Positions 1 through 10,800 of a DNA stretch of 64,000 bases are shown one piece after another. Each line of letters begins with the position of its first letter. Within the stretch, counting starts at the first letter, position 1. A program made the translations under genes and the position numbers. Source of the stretch: Archegozetes longisetosus (lineage: Eukaryota; Arthropoda; Arachnida; Sarcoptiformes; Trhypochthoniidae). Below the pieces are notes generated by a model. That model made no database searches and was not told the DNA's origin. It was given only the letters and a program-made list of their open reading frames with translations. The stretch covers positions 4,304,001 to 4,368,000 of the forward strand of contig JAEMBT020000008.1 in assembly GCA_018873245.2 (NCBI GenBank), given 5' to 3'.

Positions 1-1
1 T

Positions 2-133
2 GATCCCTCAAAACCTTCTACATATATTTTATATCTTGATGCAAATAACTTATATGGTTGGGCAATGTCAGAACCTTTACCAACACATGGATATAAGTGG
101 TTAAGTAATGAAGGGATAGAAATCTGTCTATGA
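2..133 (+). mobile_element. Polinton/Maverick-type DNA polymerase B fragment
   Basis: The frame starting at base 2 is open for 43 codons and then stops. It encodes a stretch containing YLDANNLYGWAM and PLPTHGYKWL. This is the motif-A region of protein-primed family B DNA polymerases of Polinton/Maverick elements and their viral relatives, where the D of YLDANNLYG binds a catalytic metal. Only this short piece is in the window. The gene may continue to the left, and on the right it ends in a stop with no other Polinton gene recognised. It is probably a decayed genomic relic. The assignment rests on motif recognition, not on a search. Confidence 0.7.
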
Positions 134-393
134 ATGCCACTAGTGTACGTGTTGTTATTAGGATTTCAAAAGAACCAATCTAGTTATCATTTTATTTGTG
201 CATATTGTTTGTGCTCGATATATCTTAGTTTAATTAAGCTGAAAGTTATTGCAGAATCTGCAGTAATAATGATTTAATTTAGTAAAAACCTTATTTATCT
301 CATGAGGCAAAGGTTAATTTTCGTAACCGGGAGTAATGTTCCCACACACTTGATAAACATTTTCATGAAGGATATATGATATATTATATATCA
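134..393. other. Intergenic, nothing recognised
   Basis: AT-rich sequence between the polymerase scrap and the promoter of the next gene. No coding potential was seen. The last part (about 371-398) is a dense run of ATAT palindromes. Confidence 0.5.
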
Positions 394-401
394 TATATAA
401 G
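394..401 (+). promoter_or_regulatory. Candidate TATA box
   Basis: TATATAAG lies 53 bases before the ATG at 447, at a fitting distance for a short 5' leader. It sits in a very AT-rich stretch, so chance occurrence is possible. Confidence 0.4.
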
Positions 402-446
402 TGCAATTTATACCAAGTTCTGACAACACTTTAAGAGTTTATTAAA

Positions 447-923
447 ATGAATGCAATTTTATTTAAAATTTCAGTAGTCATTCTCATTTCAAGTCATATA
501 ACTGAGTGCGTAGAATTGATTGGCGATACAGACTTATATACTGATACTTTCTATGGAATAAGTAATTGCTTTAGTGGCTATCTATGGGTAGCGGACAATA
601 AATTAGTCGCACCACCACTAGACCGTCAAAATTCTACCCACTGGTGGGCGATTAAAAGATCGGCTCATACAAACGCTACAATGTATCAGATGATAACAAA
701 AAGTTCGTTATAAGAAAAGAAAGCGATGGTTATGTTATAATATGGAATAAAGGTATGTTTATTCAAGGAATGTGAATATGTTTAGAATAACGCTAGCAAT
801 AATTTGTGATTAGCGGGTCCAGTATACGATGTTTCAGCAAACGGTGAGCATCATCTTTGTGGATATCAATGCAGGTCCGAAAACAGCTTAGCATTTCATT
901 GGAAATTTACAAAATTAGACTAA
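447..923 (+). CDS. Small secreted protein, two exons, one-base frame break
   Basis: The product starts with a hydrophobic signal peptide (about residues 1-21, MNAILFKISVVILISSHITE) and continues as an extracellular domain of about 115 residues. Exon 1 is 447-752 with a GT donor at 753. The intron is about 60 bp and ends in TAG at 811-813. Exon 2 is 814-923 and ends in TAA. Reading straight through, the ATG frame hits a stop at 713. The neighbouring frame is open from about 659 to the donor, and it joins exon 2 in phase. One missing base in the A run at 656-659 would explain this, so either the gene is broken or the assembly lost a base. The pattern of short beta-like repeats with W and I (HWWAIK, YVIIWNK, FHWKF) hints at a beta-trefoil fold, which is inference. 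No family is recognised. Confidence 0.6.
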
Positions 924-1316
924 TAATTGTATGTCGTTTAGACGTTCATGCAAAAATTGAAATTTGCAAATGTATTTGCATTATTATATGATTTAATAAA
1001 GCTAAATGCTTTTATGACTCCGTTTATGAACGCGTTAATGTTCAACGAATCTTTAATTTAATTGTCGGATTAATTTAATTTCTCAAAACATTTATAGCAA
1101 CTTATTAAATTCGGACCTAAAAATTTATTACATAATTTAAGTATTTTTTATCTATTTATTATATAATTGTTAGCTTTTTTAGTATTGTATTCCAGATAAA
1201 GGCATGTTGGTATTGTTAAAAATTAATTAAATTTTAATTTAATTATAATTTAAACCCCATAAAAAGTCGAATTCTATTATTATTCGTTGGTATTTTTAAG
1301 CTTTCAATCAGCGATG
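924..1316. other. Intergenic, nothing recognised
   Basis: AT-rich spacer between the small secreted gene and the LRR-like fragment. No open frame of note or repeat was seen. Confidence 0.4.
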
Positions 1317-1598
1317 TTAAACATTGCATTTAAAATTAATCGGTAATTCAAGTTTTTTAATTTTTAAATATTCACGGAAATCAAATTTAGCGACGTTTAA
1401 GTTATAATTGATTTTATAATTACATTTAGCGCGCTCTATAAAAGTATTTACAGTTTTTATTGTAAATTCTATATTGTAGTCCAGCCATAGTTGTTTAAGA
1501 CTAACACAACTATTAATAAAATAGCAGATATCGTCTTCTGTGAATAATTTATTGCTATTAAAACGATGATCAATATTAAGTTTTGGAAGGTTTTTCAT
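1317..1598 (-). pseudogene. LRR/F-box-like C-terminal fragment
   Basis: A 93-residue minus-strand frame reads like the tail of a leucine-rich-repeat F-box protein: FTEDDICYFINSC followed by LKQLWLDYN, then a helix with FIERAKCN. The phrase 'SC..LKQLWLDYN' matches the usual LRR register. There is no F-box and no convincing splice partner nearby, so this is probably a truncated copy, though it could be one exon of a gene I cannot join. Family assignment is tentative. Confidence 0.35.
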
Positions 1599-2008
1599 TT
1601 GCGATAAATAATGCTAAACGTATCTTAGTATTCATCTTTTTTAAAAGTTAATGGTATTCGTTTTTCAAAAGAAAGGAATTTTAAAGGTGTTTTATAAGGT
1701 CACCCCTTTCTGCACAGAACTTGCGTTGAAACTCACAAGAGACTAGGTGATCGTTAATTTCAAAGTCTTCAATTTTTTTATAGAACACTTATATGGAACC
1801 ATGAAAAGCGGCATAAACAGTTTTCGCTTAATATGTATCCATCGACCCCAAATTGGGGTCGGTAACTGTCTCAGCACTAATAGTTTACATGGGAATGACA
1901 CTAATTGAGATATTTTATGCAAAATCCACAAAGTTTTTGACAAATTTTGAACCAAATGATCTAATTTCTCCAAATTTTGGATATAGTAACAGTAAATGAT
2001 TAGACATA

Positions 2009-2300
2009 TTGATATATAAAAATGATTGATACACGTACGAAACCGGATTTTTAACACGTGTTTTTGTACGTGTATTTTAGCGCGTACATGCATTGAGGTA
2101 AAACAGTAAAAATAATCTCACACAATTACCTGTACTATTGAGCATTTATTATTGGACACGTATGTCTTACACGAAGATAAATTATAAAATTTTTATTTTT
2201 GAATTTATTTGTATGTTATTAAGTTTTGTAAATTACACGTGTAAAAGTACGTGTTAAAAAATCCGGTATCGCACGTGCATCAATCATTTTTATATATTGA
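2009..2300. mobile_element. Foldback element, about 70 bp inverted arms
   Basis: The stretch at about 2009-2078 reappears inverted at about 2229-2300. The arms share TATAAAAATGATTGAT, CCGGATTTTTAACACGT and TACGTGTA-type blocks with only scattered mismatches, separated by about 150 bp. No coding capacity. It is a non-autonomous foldback/MITE-like element. The family is unknown. Confidence 0.6.
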
Positions 2301-2326
2301 ATAAATATTGATAGATATTGATATCT

Positions 2327-2388
2327 ATTGTATTTAGAATTACAATTGAAACATATAATTGTAATTCTAAATACAATTATATGTTTCA
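2327..2388. repeat. Two interlocking perfect palindromes
   Basis: A 21-bp arm (2327-2347) is perfectly inverted at 2357-2377 around a 9-nt loop. A second perfect 18-bp inverted pair overlaps it (about 2346-2363 with 2371-2388). The middle block (about 2357-2363) belongs to both, so the two hairpins exclude one another. Confidence 0.75.
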
Positions 2389-2487
2389 AAAGTTGATATT
2401 TTAAAATATGATGTTTTAGGACAAGTATTAAATTTCATTTTTAAAATTTATTGATTATTCTTATGATTTTATTTTTAAATATATTAT

Positions 2488-3014
2488 TAGGTCGAACCAA
2501 AAGTTCCTGCCAACCCTTTTTATTCCTTGTTTATAAGGATGTTTCTCAAGATTCTTATTGAATAACATTCATTTATGTATTTACTACGTAATATTGAAGT
2601 TTCACATAGTTATCATTATTATTTTGATTTTAATATTAGAAAATGTTTTTTGACAAAACTTCCTGAAAGTGTAACATGGCGGATTAGAAGTGAAAAATAA
2701 GGGCATTATGTTATCGGGCGATACGCCAAGTAAAATCGCAAATCAACCTTGGATGCAATAGCTTGCATAAAAGTCTAAAATAAAAAAGCACTTTTTAAAA
2801 GTATTTTTGAAGGAAACTCATATGCTACAATTCGGGGTGATTAACAAGAATCAAGATTTTTCTTGGTATTATCTTGTTGCCTGACCCCTGGTAAATGATC
2901 TTAATTATAGGTGGATAACATGCTCATCTGATGATAAAAACCAACCTTTAGTATCTTTTACTGTTTTTGAAATATTTGAAAAATAAAGTTGGCAGACTTT
3001 TGGTTCGACCTAAT
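2488..3014. mobile_element. Mariner-like remnant, about 0.5 kb, non-autonomous
   Basis: The ends are inverted copies: TAGGTCGAACCAAAAGTTCC on the left and the complement of TAGGTCGAACCAAAAGTCTG on the right. Both ends start with TA and have the look of mariner terminal repeats. The interior is full of stops and has no usable transposase. The element sits about 90 bp from the next miniature transposon. Confidence 0.65.
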
Positions 3015-3102
3015 ATAAAGTGGGTTTGTGAGTATTTTTTACAGTTTTGAAACGAAAAGTATATACTATTTAAATTAGTAGTACTCGTACGCTCCAAAAC
3101 TA

Positions 3103-3693
3103 CCATATATACACACAATTTCAAAACTAATTGGGACACTTTAAATGGTTATAACTCTATAATGAGTAGAGCAATTTTAATGAAATTTTTTCAAAATAAT
3201 CTAGAAACATGTAGAATTTTATCACAAAAGAAATCATTTAAATATCTTAATAAACAAAAAAGTTATAAAAGAAAAACGAGAAATTCATATTTGTTTAGAT
3301 AATTAATGAATAGATTTATAAAATAAAACACTTTTAACAAAGTATGTGTGAGAATAAATCAAATTCATGAAAGACAATTGAAGACAATTTGTATTCAAAA
3401 CGTAAAAAATACTGTCAACAAATTACGTCTAATTAATTAATATAGTGATAATTTATTAAATTAAAGGTGCAATTGTTCATTTATATAAGATATGAAACAT
3501 ATTTATTATAGATTTTGATATTTCTTTTAATAACATTTTTATTTTACAAGATATTATAATGGTTCTTGATGCAAATAAATTCTATATGTTTACTGGTTAT
3601 TTTGCAAAAAATTTGACTTAATTCGGTCAATTGGTTGGAAAGTTATGTCGATTTAAAATGTCCCAATTAGTTTTGAAATTGTGTGTATATATA
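3103..3693. mobile_element. Tc1/mariner-type MITE with about 40-bp terminal repeats
   Basis: The left end (CATATATACACACAATTTCA, then AAACTAATTGGGACA) is repeated inverted at 3652-3693 with very few differences. TA-rich flanks fit a Tc1/mariner target. The interior of about 0.5 kb is non-coding. Confidence 0.7.
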
Positions 3694-4417
3694 TTACTTA
3701 TACTATCGAATGATTTTTCAATTATCGATAGGATCTATCAAATGAAAAGTTGAACATTCGATGGTACATTCGGATGAATCTTTTTTACTATCGCGTATCA
3801 CTATTTTAAATTGAAAATAGCAATTCGATAACAGGATGTAGCTTTTCTGATAGCACCGCTTAAGTACTGCCCACTGGAAATAAGAATGCATACATCGCGA
3901 ATGTAACTGAATCTGGCTGTATTTGAATTACAAATAGAACTTTTTAGCACTGACAGCAGAAGATAAGTTAGAAATTGTTTGTCCAAAGCTTATATTCAAC
4001 TAGACATCGGACAAAATTTTATCCGATAAATTGTTGGAGAAACTCGAACCCATTTATAGAACAGTAATCAAACATCAAATCATTTTGAGTCAATCTATTA
4101 AAAGTTTTAATTATCAGAAATCTTATTTCAAATAAATCAGATCAGTCAACTTGTAATCAGAAGTTATTTCAGTATTTGTGTAATAAAATTTGTAATCAAT
4201 TATCAAATGTCTAATAGTGGCAAAAAACACTGCAATATTAGAAAATAAACACAAAATTATTTGAATCACGATATCAATAATTAGTGTATGAGAAGAGAAT
4301 GAAAGACCAACACGACTGAAAAGCAAACAAATGAAGCGACTAGAACATCGATTTGTAAACAGGTGACAATTCATTGTAGTCGTTAGGAAATAACACCACA
4401 ACTGTTTCAGTGTATTA

Positions 4418-4912
4418 TCAGCTACAACAGCCACAACAACAGCAGCACGTACAAACCAAGTAAAATCCAACGAGTACTAAGATAACAAATAAGACGGCAA
4501 TCAAAATTAAGGTCGTATCTGAGTAGCAAAGCGGTGATCCACTAGAATATATAACACAATCATCAGGTGTATCGGCAAAAACAATTTGCGTAGCTGCGCT
4601 TTGAAGCTCTTTCTTCTGATCCTGTCCACACTTCTCTTCAATGACACGAATGACACAATCCTCTAAGTGGCTGATTGCGCAACAAGCACCTCTTCGCCTG
4701 TATTCGCCTGATGTTTGCTTTGCTGACTCAGACTCTTGTGAGAATTGATTCAAACATTGACCATATTGTTGGGTAGATAGTGACTCACAAGCTGAAGTGG
4801 TCACCAATAGTCTGAGTTTATCTAAAAAAGAGTCAGAAGCGTTGGTCTCTAATTGCATGTAATTTGAGAGAATGAATATCACAGTTAGTTTCAAATATAT
4901 TGATTTATTCAT
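4418..4912 (-). CDS. Cys-rich type I membrane protein with poly-Cys tail
   Basis: Single-exon minus-strand gene, 164 residues from the ATG at 4912. It begins with a signal peptide (about residues 1-25). Then comes an acidic, probably helical ectodomain with spaced cysteines (ACESLSTQQYGQC, GACCAISHLEDC, EEKCG, DDCVIYSSGSPLC), then one membrane helix (about residues 131-151, LILIAVLFVILVLVGFYL), and a short tail CTCCCCCGCCS. Cysteines next to a membrane helix are typical palmitoylation sites, so the tail may be multiply S-acylated (inference). I recognise no named family. The layout resembles lineage-specific arthropod surface proteins. A TATATAG-like motif lies upstream on the minus strand near 5060. 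Confidence 0.8.
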   Translation of the reverse strand: MNKSIYLKLTVIFILSNYMQLETNASDSFLDKLRLLVTTSACESLSTQQYGQCLNQFSQESESAKQTSGEYRRRGACCAISHLEDCVIRVIEEKCGQDQKKELQSAATQIVFADTPDDCVIYSSGSPLCYSDTTLILIAVLFVILVLVGFYLVCTCCCCCGCCS

Positions 4913-5130
4913 TATTTATAAGTTGTGAATAATCTTTTGTTAACTATTACTAATACAACTCTAATGAAAACAAAAGACTGCGTAGCGTTAAACTGAATTT
5001 GAGTGGTTTTCAGCCTTGAAATCATTTTGAATGAAAGAATTTGGGATACAGTACTATATATGAATACTACTGTCTATAGAGGTGGTTTTGTATTTTCTAA
5101 CGTGTGTTAAATTTGATGCATGGCATCATT

Positions 5131-5501
5131 CATTAATAACGTCACGCTGAAGGGGTGAGGTGTCTAGAACTGAACGTAACAAATTGTAACATGAGGGAGC
5201 AGGGTTTGAAGGCTTGCGAACGTTACATTCTTTTACTTAGTTGTTTTGCTTTAAAAATCAATTAAATAATTGTGAGTCAAGTTTTTTTGGTTAATCTCAA
5301 TAAGAATGATGTTCTCAATAAAAATAGATAAAATTCTGCACTATTTTCGTGTTTTGTGCGCGATAGTCATAAATTAAGGGTTTAAAAAATGTAGCGTTCC
5401 ATCTAGGGGGAGGGGTGGTGTTAAAGCCTTGCAAACGACAGCGTAACATAGAGGTAGGGGGTCCGAACGAAAAGGTCATTTTGGCGTAACGTTATTAATA
5501 G
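5131..5501. mobile_element. MITE with ATTAATAACGT.ACGC ends
   Basis: The left end ATTAATAACGTCACGC is inverted at the right end as GCGTAACGTTATTAAT. The interior has purine-rich blocks (GGGGTGAGGTG, GGGGGAGGGGTGG) in roughly mirrored positions and two GCGTAAC/GAACGTAAC-type motifs. Non-coding, about 370 bp. Family not assigned. Confidence 0.6.
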
Positions 5502-5545
5502 ATAGTGCCCATTCTAAAAAGCTAGTATCATTAACAGAAATAGCA

Positions 5546-5699
5546 AGTGCACAAATACTTCTAGAGCTAGAGGTCATTTACAAGTAATAAAACTTAAAAC
5601 TTTTCAACCAATGAAAAAAACATTTCCACAAAAACAAAACACTGAATTTATTACATATAAGATGACAAAGACCTCTAGCACCAGAGGTCTTTGTGCATC
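5546..5699. mobile_element. Small foldback element
   Basis: About 30 bp at each end pair with each other: GCACAAATACTTCTAGAGCT at 5549, and the complement of GCACAAAGACCTCTGGTGCT ending near 5696. Each arm is itself partly palindromic around CTAG. The spacer of about 90 bp is non-coding. Confidence 0.5.
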
Positions 5700-7229
5700 T
5701 TCTTTTTTGGATTGATAATAAGAATTGATGCAATTATCTTAAATTAGAAATTTAATAAGAAATACAATCGAATTAAGTAATTTAGTTGTATTCATGCAGT
5801 TATGGTTAGAAAGAGAGAATTCATTTTATCAGTAAATAAATATGGAGTAACAGTTCCCAAACTAAGTTTGGTGGATCACAAATTATCCGTCAAAAGATCA
5901 ATTTAGCGTTGTAGCCTATGACAACTATTTGATTGATACTGTTCAAGTGATCCATGAGTCTAAAATATTTGGAAAACTATGTATTAGAGCATAACTTGAA
6001 TGGATAAGAAACAGCGAAATCTGAGACAATTGAAATCGACTAAACTTAGAACAGGACGCGATGGGACACAAACATGACGAAATAAATTTAGAGCACTACT
6101 AAAAAATGACCAAACTATCTGTTGACCGAATCACTCAAATATCTATAACTTTGAGTCATGTCAAAAGTTTAGTCATAGAAGACTTTTAGATCTAAATCTA
6201 GTCATCACGACTGATTAAGTTTGTTAGACCTTATTTGAAAATCAAAAGCAATCTTGCATCAGAAGTATGTTTTGATATGTTGACAAATTGAAATATGAAT
6301 TAGTTTGCTATTTGTAGTGCTCTTTTATTTTGCAGAGTAAGTACAGTTACCACTAAATAGTTTTACTTTAATCCCTGATGGGTACAGGTCAAAAGTTAGG
6401 GACAGCGTAAAAATTTAATAATCTTAGTCAGAGAACTATATTTTAAATGTCAACTCGAATTTTGAGAATAAAAATCAACACTTGACTCACATATCGTAAA
6501 TAAATTATACAAAAAAGATACAAATATAAACTAATAAAACATTAGAATCGAGTGGGAAGATAACAATCAATATTCTGTCAGCTTCAAGAGTTATTGACAT
6601 GATTTTATTGAATTTATCAATTAACTATAAACGGGTGCAATAATTAAGATTTTATGTTATGCTGAAACATGCTTTTGAACTTTCTTGAACTTCACTGACT
6701 CAAAAAGTGCATCAAATCATTTGATTATCAGTGATTATTGGGTCATTCACTACTTTAAAATCAAATGATTCGTATTTTAAGTTTAATAGTAAATCAATGA
6801 ATGAGCAAGCCCTTAAGTTTGCTCAGAACGCATAGGTTTGGGATTAACAAAAGTAAAACTATTTGGTGGTAGCTGTACGAACTTTGGATTCAGATAAGTT
6901 TTCAATAATCTATTGTCACTCTTATTGAAACACTTTATCACGATTTAGAAAAGCATGTCACAGCCTAATCAAAATGTCTGAACATTTAATACTATTTTCA
7001 AAGATAACACTTTTAATATCTCATATCATATTAATTTTTGAAGTTTTAAATCAAATCTAGACCAATTATACGTCAATTTTGATTTTCCACTATAATGCTT
7101 AGTAGACTTAAAGTCCATTATCAAAGTATTGATTTGGTCTAAAAGTCTTTGGCTTTTAATGGAAACAATTAAAATTTTTACAAAACTCGATCAAAAATGA
7201 ATTACATATTTTCTACCGCTATCTATGAC
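5700..7229. other. Intergenic, nothing recognised
   Basis: About 1.5 kb of AT-rich sequence without a believable exon on either strand. Short chance repeats only (for example ATCAAATGATT copies near 6720 and 6760). Confidence 0.4.
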
Positions 7230-7473
7230 CCTCTGCATTTGATTTTGCCATCTACTCAAGGCCCTTAACCAGGCGTTTTCCGGGAGGTTCGTCTTCTAAA
7301 GGCGACTTGCCGCGTATGAAGTCGTATCACAATTGAATCGTGGCATAACTTGAAGAAAATTGCCCTAAAACAGTTTCCATTTCTTCAAAACATTCCTCTC
7401 TAGTTAAAGCTCTTTTGCATTTGCAATAAGTGATAGCTCCGAACGATTCTATTTTAGATCCGTAAGTTTTCAT
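7230..7473 (-). pseudogene. Mariner transposase N-terminal relic
   Basis: Minus-strand translation from about 7473 gives a helix-turn-helix start typical of mariner transposases: RALTREECFEEMETVLG, SSSYATIQL, a stop where W is expected, then YDFIRGKSPLEDEPPGKR. The 'SYAT...W...F..G...LEDEP..GR' pattern is the mariner DNA-binding region. The frame ends soon after and no DDE domain follows. It is a short, dead fragment 3' of the BTB gene. Confidence 0.55.
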
Positions 7474-7877
7474 TGAGAAAATGAGAATTGATTTTTTGCA
7501 AAATTTAATTTAAACACTTATAATCGAATAAAATTTTTCAAACTGCGTATATAAGGTCTTATATAAATGTAGTTCTTTTTTACATAAAAAATATTTCATC
7601 CTAGTATCACTAAATGGCACCTAGGCCAAAAACTTTATGACCAAATCAATACATATCTATAAATTGTAGTCAACCTGAGCCATAAATTTCAACATGAAAA
7701 GTTTAAGCATTCTTACAAATTGGATATAAACAAAACTAGAATGTTGACAATTGTAAAAATTTTATTCGTTAGTAAACTAGAAGTGTTCAAATAAAAAGTT
7801 TGAATAAAAGCAGATTTACAATCATGCAATAATAAGCTATTAATTGCTAAAAAAAACTTAAAATTAATAAAAATATA

Positions 7878-10800
7878 TCAATATGCAATTCTTGAACAAG
7901 GAGACTTAAATCGATGCAAATCGACTTCAGTCCCATATAGAGGTGCATAACACTTATTCTTATTCTGACTCGAGTAGTCTAAACCATTCTTATTTTTAGA
8001 ATTGATATAAAGATGTTGAGGTATTTCCCCAATCATGCACTTGAAGTCTTTGATAATAAAATTAGTTCCGTCGCCTTTACATCGACTGCAATAAATGCGA
8101 ATGTACTGCACAGCAGTTTTAGGGAAATAGAGTGATTGAGTGGAAAAGCAGTGATAGTCAGTATAGTCAACAATTCTTTTCCACTCGCCATTAGTTGATA
8201 CTTCAATATAATAAGAATATCCAGACTTTTGACAATTGCCAAATTCTAGTTCCATGTAATTTATGAAATGAATGCAATCCAACCTAATGGTCACACTTCC
8301 AGGTAATGAAACTATAATTGATAGGCTTTGCTCGTATGGAAGGCAATGAAGTGCACATTTTTCAAGAATCAAGTTTGATATACACTTCAAACTATTGATA
8401 GGAGTAACACATTTCCGATAGTTTTCATAGTTATCGTTATTTTCCGATCGCTTTTGTATTGTTTCCAACAGATCATCTTTACCGTAGAAGCCTTTCAAAG
8501 AGAAAAGTTGATAAATGAGAGAAAGAGTTAATGAGAGAAAAAGTTAATGAATGAGCAAAAACCAGTTCATGTAATATAGGTGCATATAATTACAAAACCT
8601 TAAAGCTAAAAATAAGAAGCTCATGGACTAGATCGGTAGTTCCCCTAACGATTTGTTTATCAATATCCGAAAGTTGTCTCACCTGAAGGCCAAACATATG
8701 CTATCAAATCGCTCCAAGAGATAAGTGGTAAACGTATAGTCGATATAAGTTTTTCAGAACTTTCTTCATCACAGTGAGGATTTATTTCGAAATATTTAAT
8801 CACAGCCTTGAAGATATCAATTTCTTCAGCACAAAAATCATCACTTGAAAACAAACTAATAAGAGTTTTGGCACTAAAGTGGAAAAAGATATCTTGTTGT
8901 AGAAGTCTGAATCCTTTTTTCATAAGGAATTGATAACAGCTATTTTGTAATGATGACAAACTGAATAAATTTGCAGCCCCATAAATCAAACAAACGTTCT
9001 CTTCGTTTATGTTGCATTCCAGATAAGTTGTTAAACTCCCTACTACTTCGTGCATTTCGTACCGATGACCTAATCGTAATCAGAGGATTATTTTAGGTTA
9101 GGTTAGGTTAGACTATAGGATTACTAGTTATTTAAATGCATTTATTTTATGCTAAGCTTATTCAAGTTCTTCAATGCCTACAAGTTAAAAAAAATAATCC
9201 GCAAGTTTTCAAAAATATATGATAAACTGAACGACTGAAGGTTTTCTTCTTTAGCATAGAATAGTTTATTGAATAATTTTTTTGCTTGATGTTGATGCCA
9301 ACTTATTATGAAGATTAGTCACTACTTAATGACAATGTTCACCTTGAAATACATGCTTATCTGAATTTTTGTGCAATTCGATTTTACTCAATTAAATGCA
9401 TGCTTGAGTTGAAAACTGAATGCTAACCACATTATCTAAGCATATTCTACCAGTAGTCAACAAAACTAAATCTTTTCGTAATTGCTAAAGAATACATTAT
9501 GTGTTAACAAAAATAATGCAAACTTTTACTTATCGAAAAAAGTAACAACTTTATTATTTTCAGATACGATTTGATATCAATTGAAAGATCATTTATCTAA
9601 TAATAGAATCTATACAATAGTCCGAAGCTTTTGGACTTTGGTCTTTACGCGGGTCATTAGTTTCCGAAGGTGCTCAACTTTGAACTGATCAAGTTTCTCT
9701 TTGATTCTGTGGGCTAATTCTTAGTTGTGTTTTATTTTCCACTAGTGTTGGATCAGTTAATTGAAACTGAATAGAAACTGAGCCGAAATAGGCTTAAAAC
9801 TGAATAGAAACTAAAATTTAGAATATAATTGAGATCTTTATAAAGTCAATGAAACTTTCATAAAGCACAACATTTATTAAAGAGATCCAATGGTTCATTT
9901 TAAGTGTCAAATTACATAAACATTTGACGAATTCGAAGTTAACAATTGCAACACTTATTAGTAATGCTTTAATACTCAAAAAAGTTTCATTTAAACAACT
10001 TCTTCAACTATTATTTAGTGTTATTTGCATTTATCAAATAAAAAATTTGAAAGAATAGAAGTGATATTCATTAGATTCACTAGAGTATTCATTAGTTTTT
10101 GAATACTCTTAGTTTTATTAAACAAATGAATAGCTTTAAGCTTTCAATCAATGCAGACAGTTTTTTTTATAGCTATCTTATTCTTCAGTAGTCTGTAATT
10201 AATATTCATTCACTTATGATTGTGAAGATTTTTTGCTTATTAAAAAAATTTAGTTTTCCAAAAATTTTTCGAAAAGTAACTGAATACAGATAAGAAAAAC
10301 CCGGACTAACCCAACACTATTTCCCATCCATTTTTGTGGACCTTCTATTTTGGTTAAAACCAAAAAAGTTCAATTAGTCCAATAATTTGTTTTGTTTCCC
10401 ATCCATTTTTTGTAAGCTTTCTGTTTTGTATGAAATCAAAAGATATTCAATTAGTATGATTTGTGGAACATTAGGTGGATTTTCATCGCGAGGAATATCG
10501 CGTTTCCCATGCATCTAATTGAGTGCCTTTGTTTCGGGAAAGTAATGATGTTTCCACTCCATGAGATGCGGGAACAGCTATTCCTCGTGATGAAAATCCA
10601 CTCAATGTCCCACAAATCATACTAATTGAATATCTTTTGATTTCATACAAAACAGAAAGCTTACAAAAAATGGATGGAAAACAAAACAAATTATTGGCCC
10701 ACAGAATCAAAGAGAAACTTCACTAACTTAAAGTCGAGCACCTTCAGAAACTAATGGCTCGCGTAAAGGCCATAGGCCGAAAAGCTTCGGACTATGGTGT

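Noticed and set aside
1743..2093. 116-residue minus-strand frame
   Set aside because: It covers one arm of a foldback element and reads as low-complexity chance sequence.
2948..3139. 63-residue minus-strand frame
   Set aside because: It spans the ends of two adjacent MITEs, so it is repeat-derived.
4123..4470. 115-residue minus-strand frame
   Set aside because: Overlaps the end of the poly-Cys protein gene in another frame and has no recognisable domain.
9093..9111. TTAGG repeats as evidence of a chromosome end
   Set aside because: Only three units, inside an intron of an intact gene. They are interstitial repeats.
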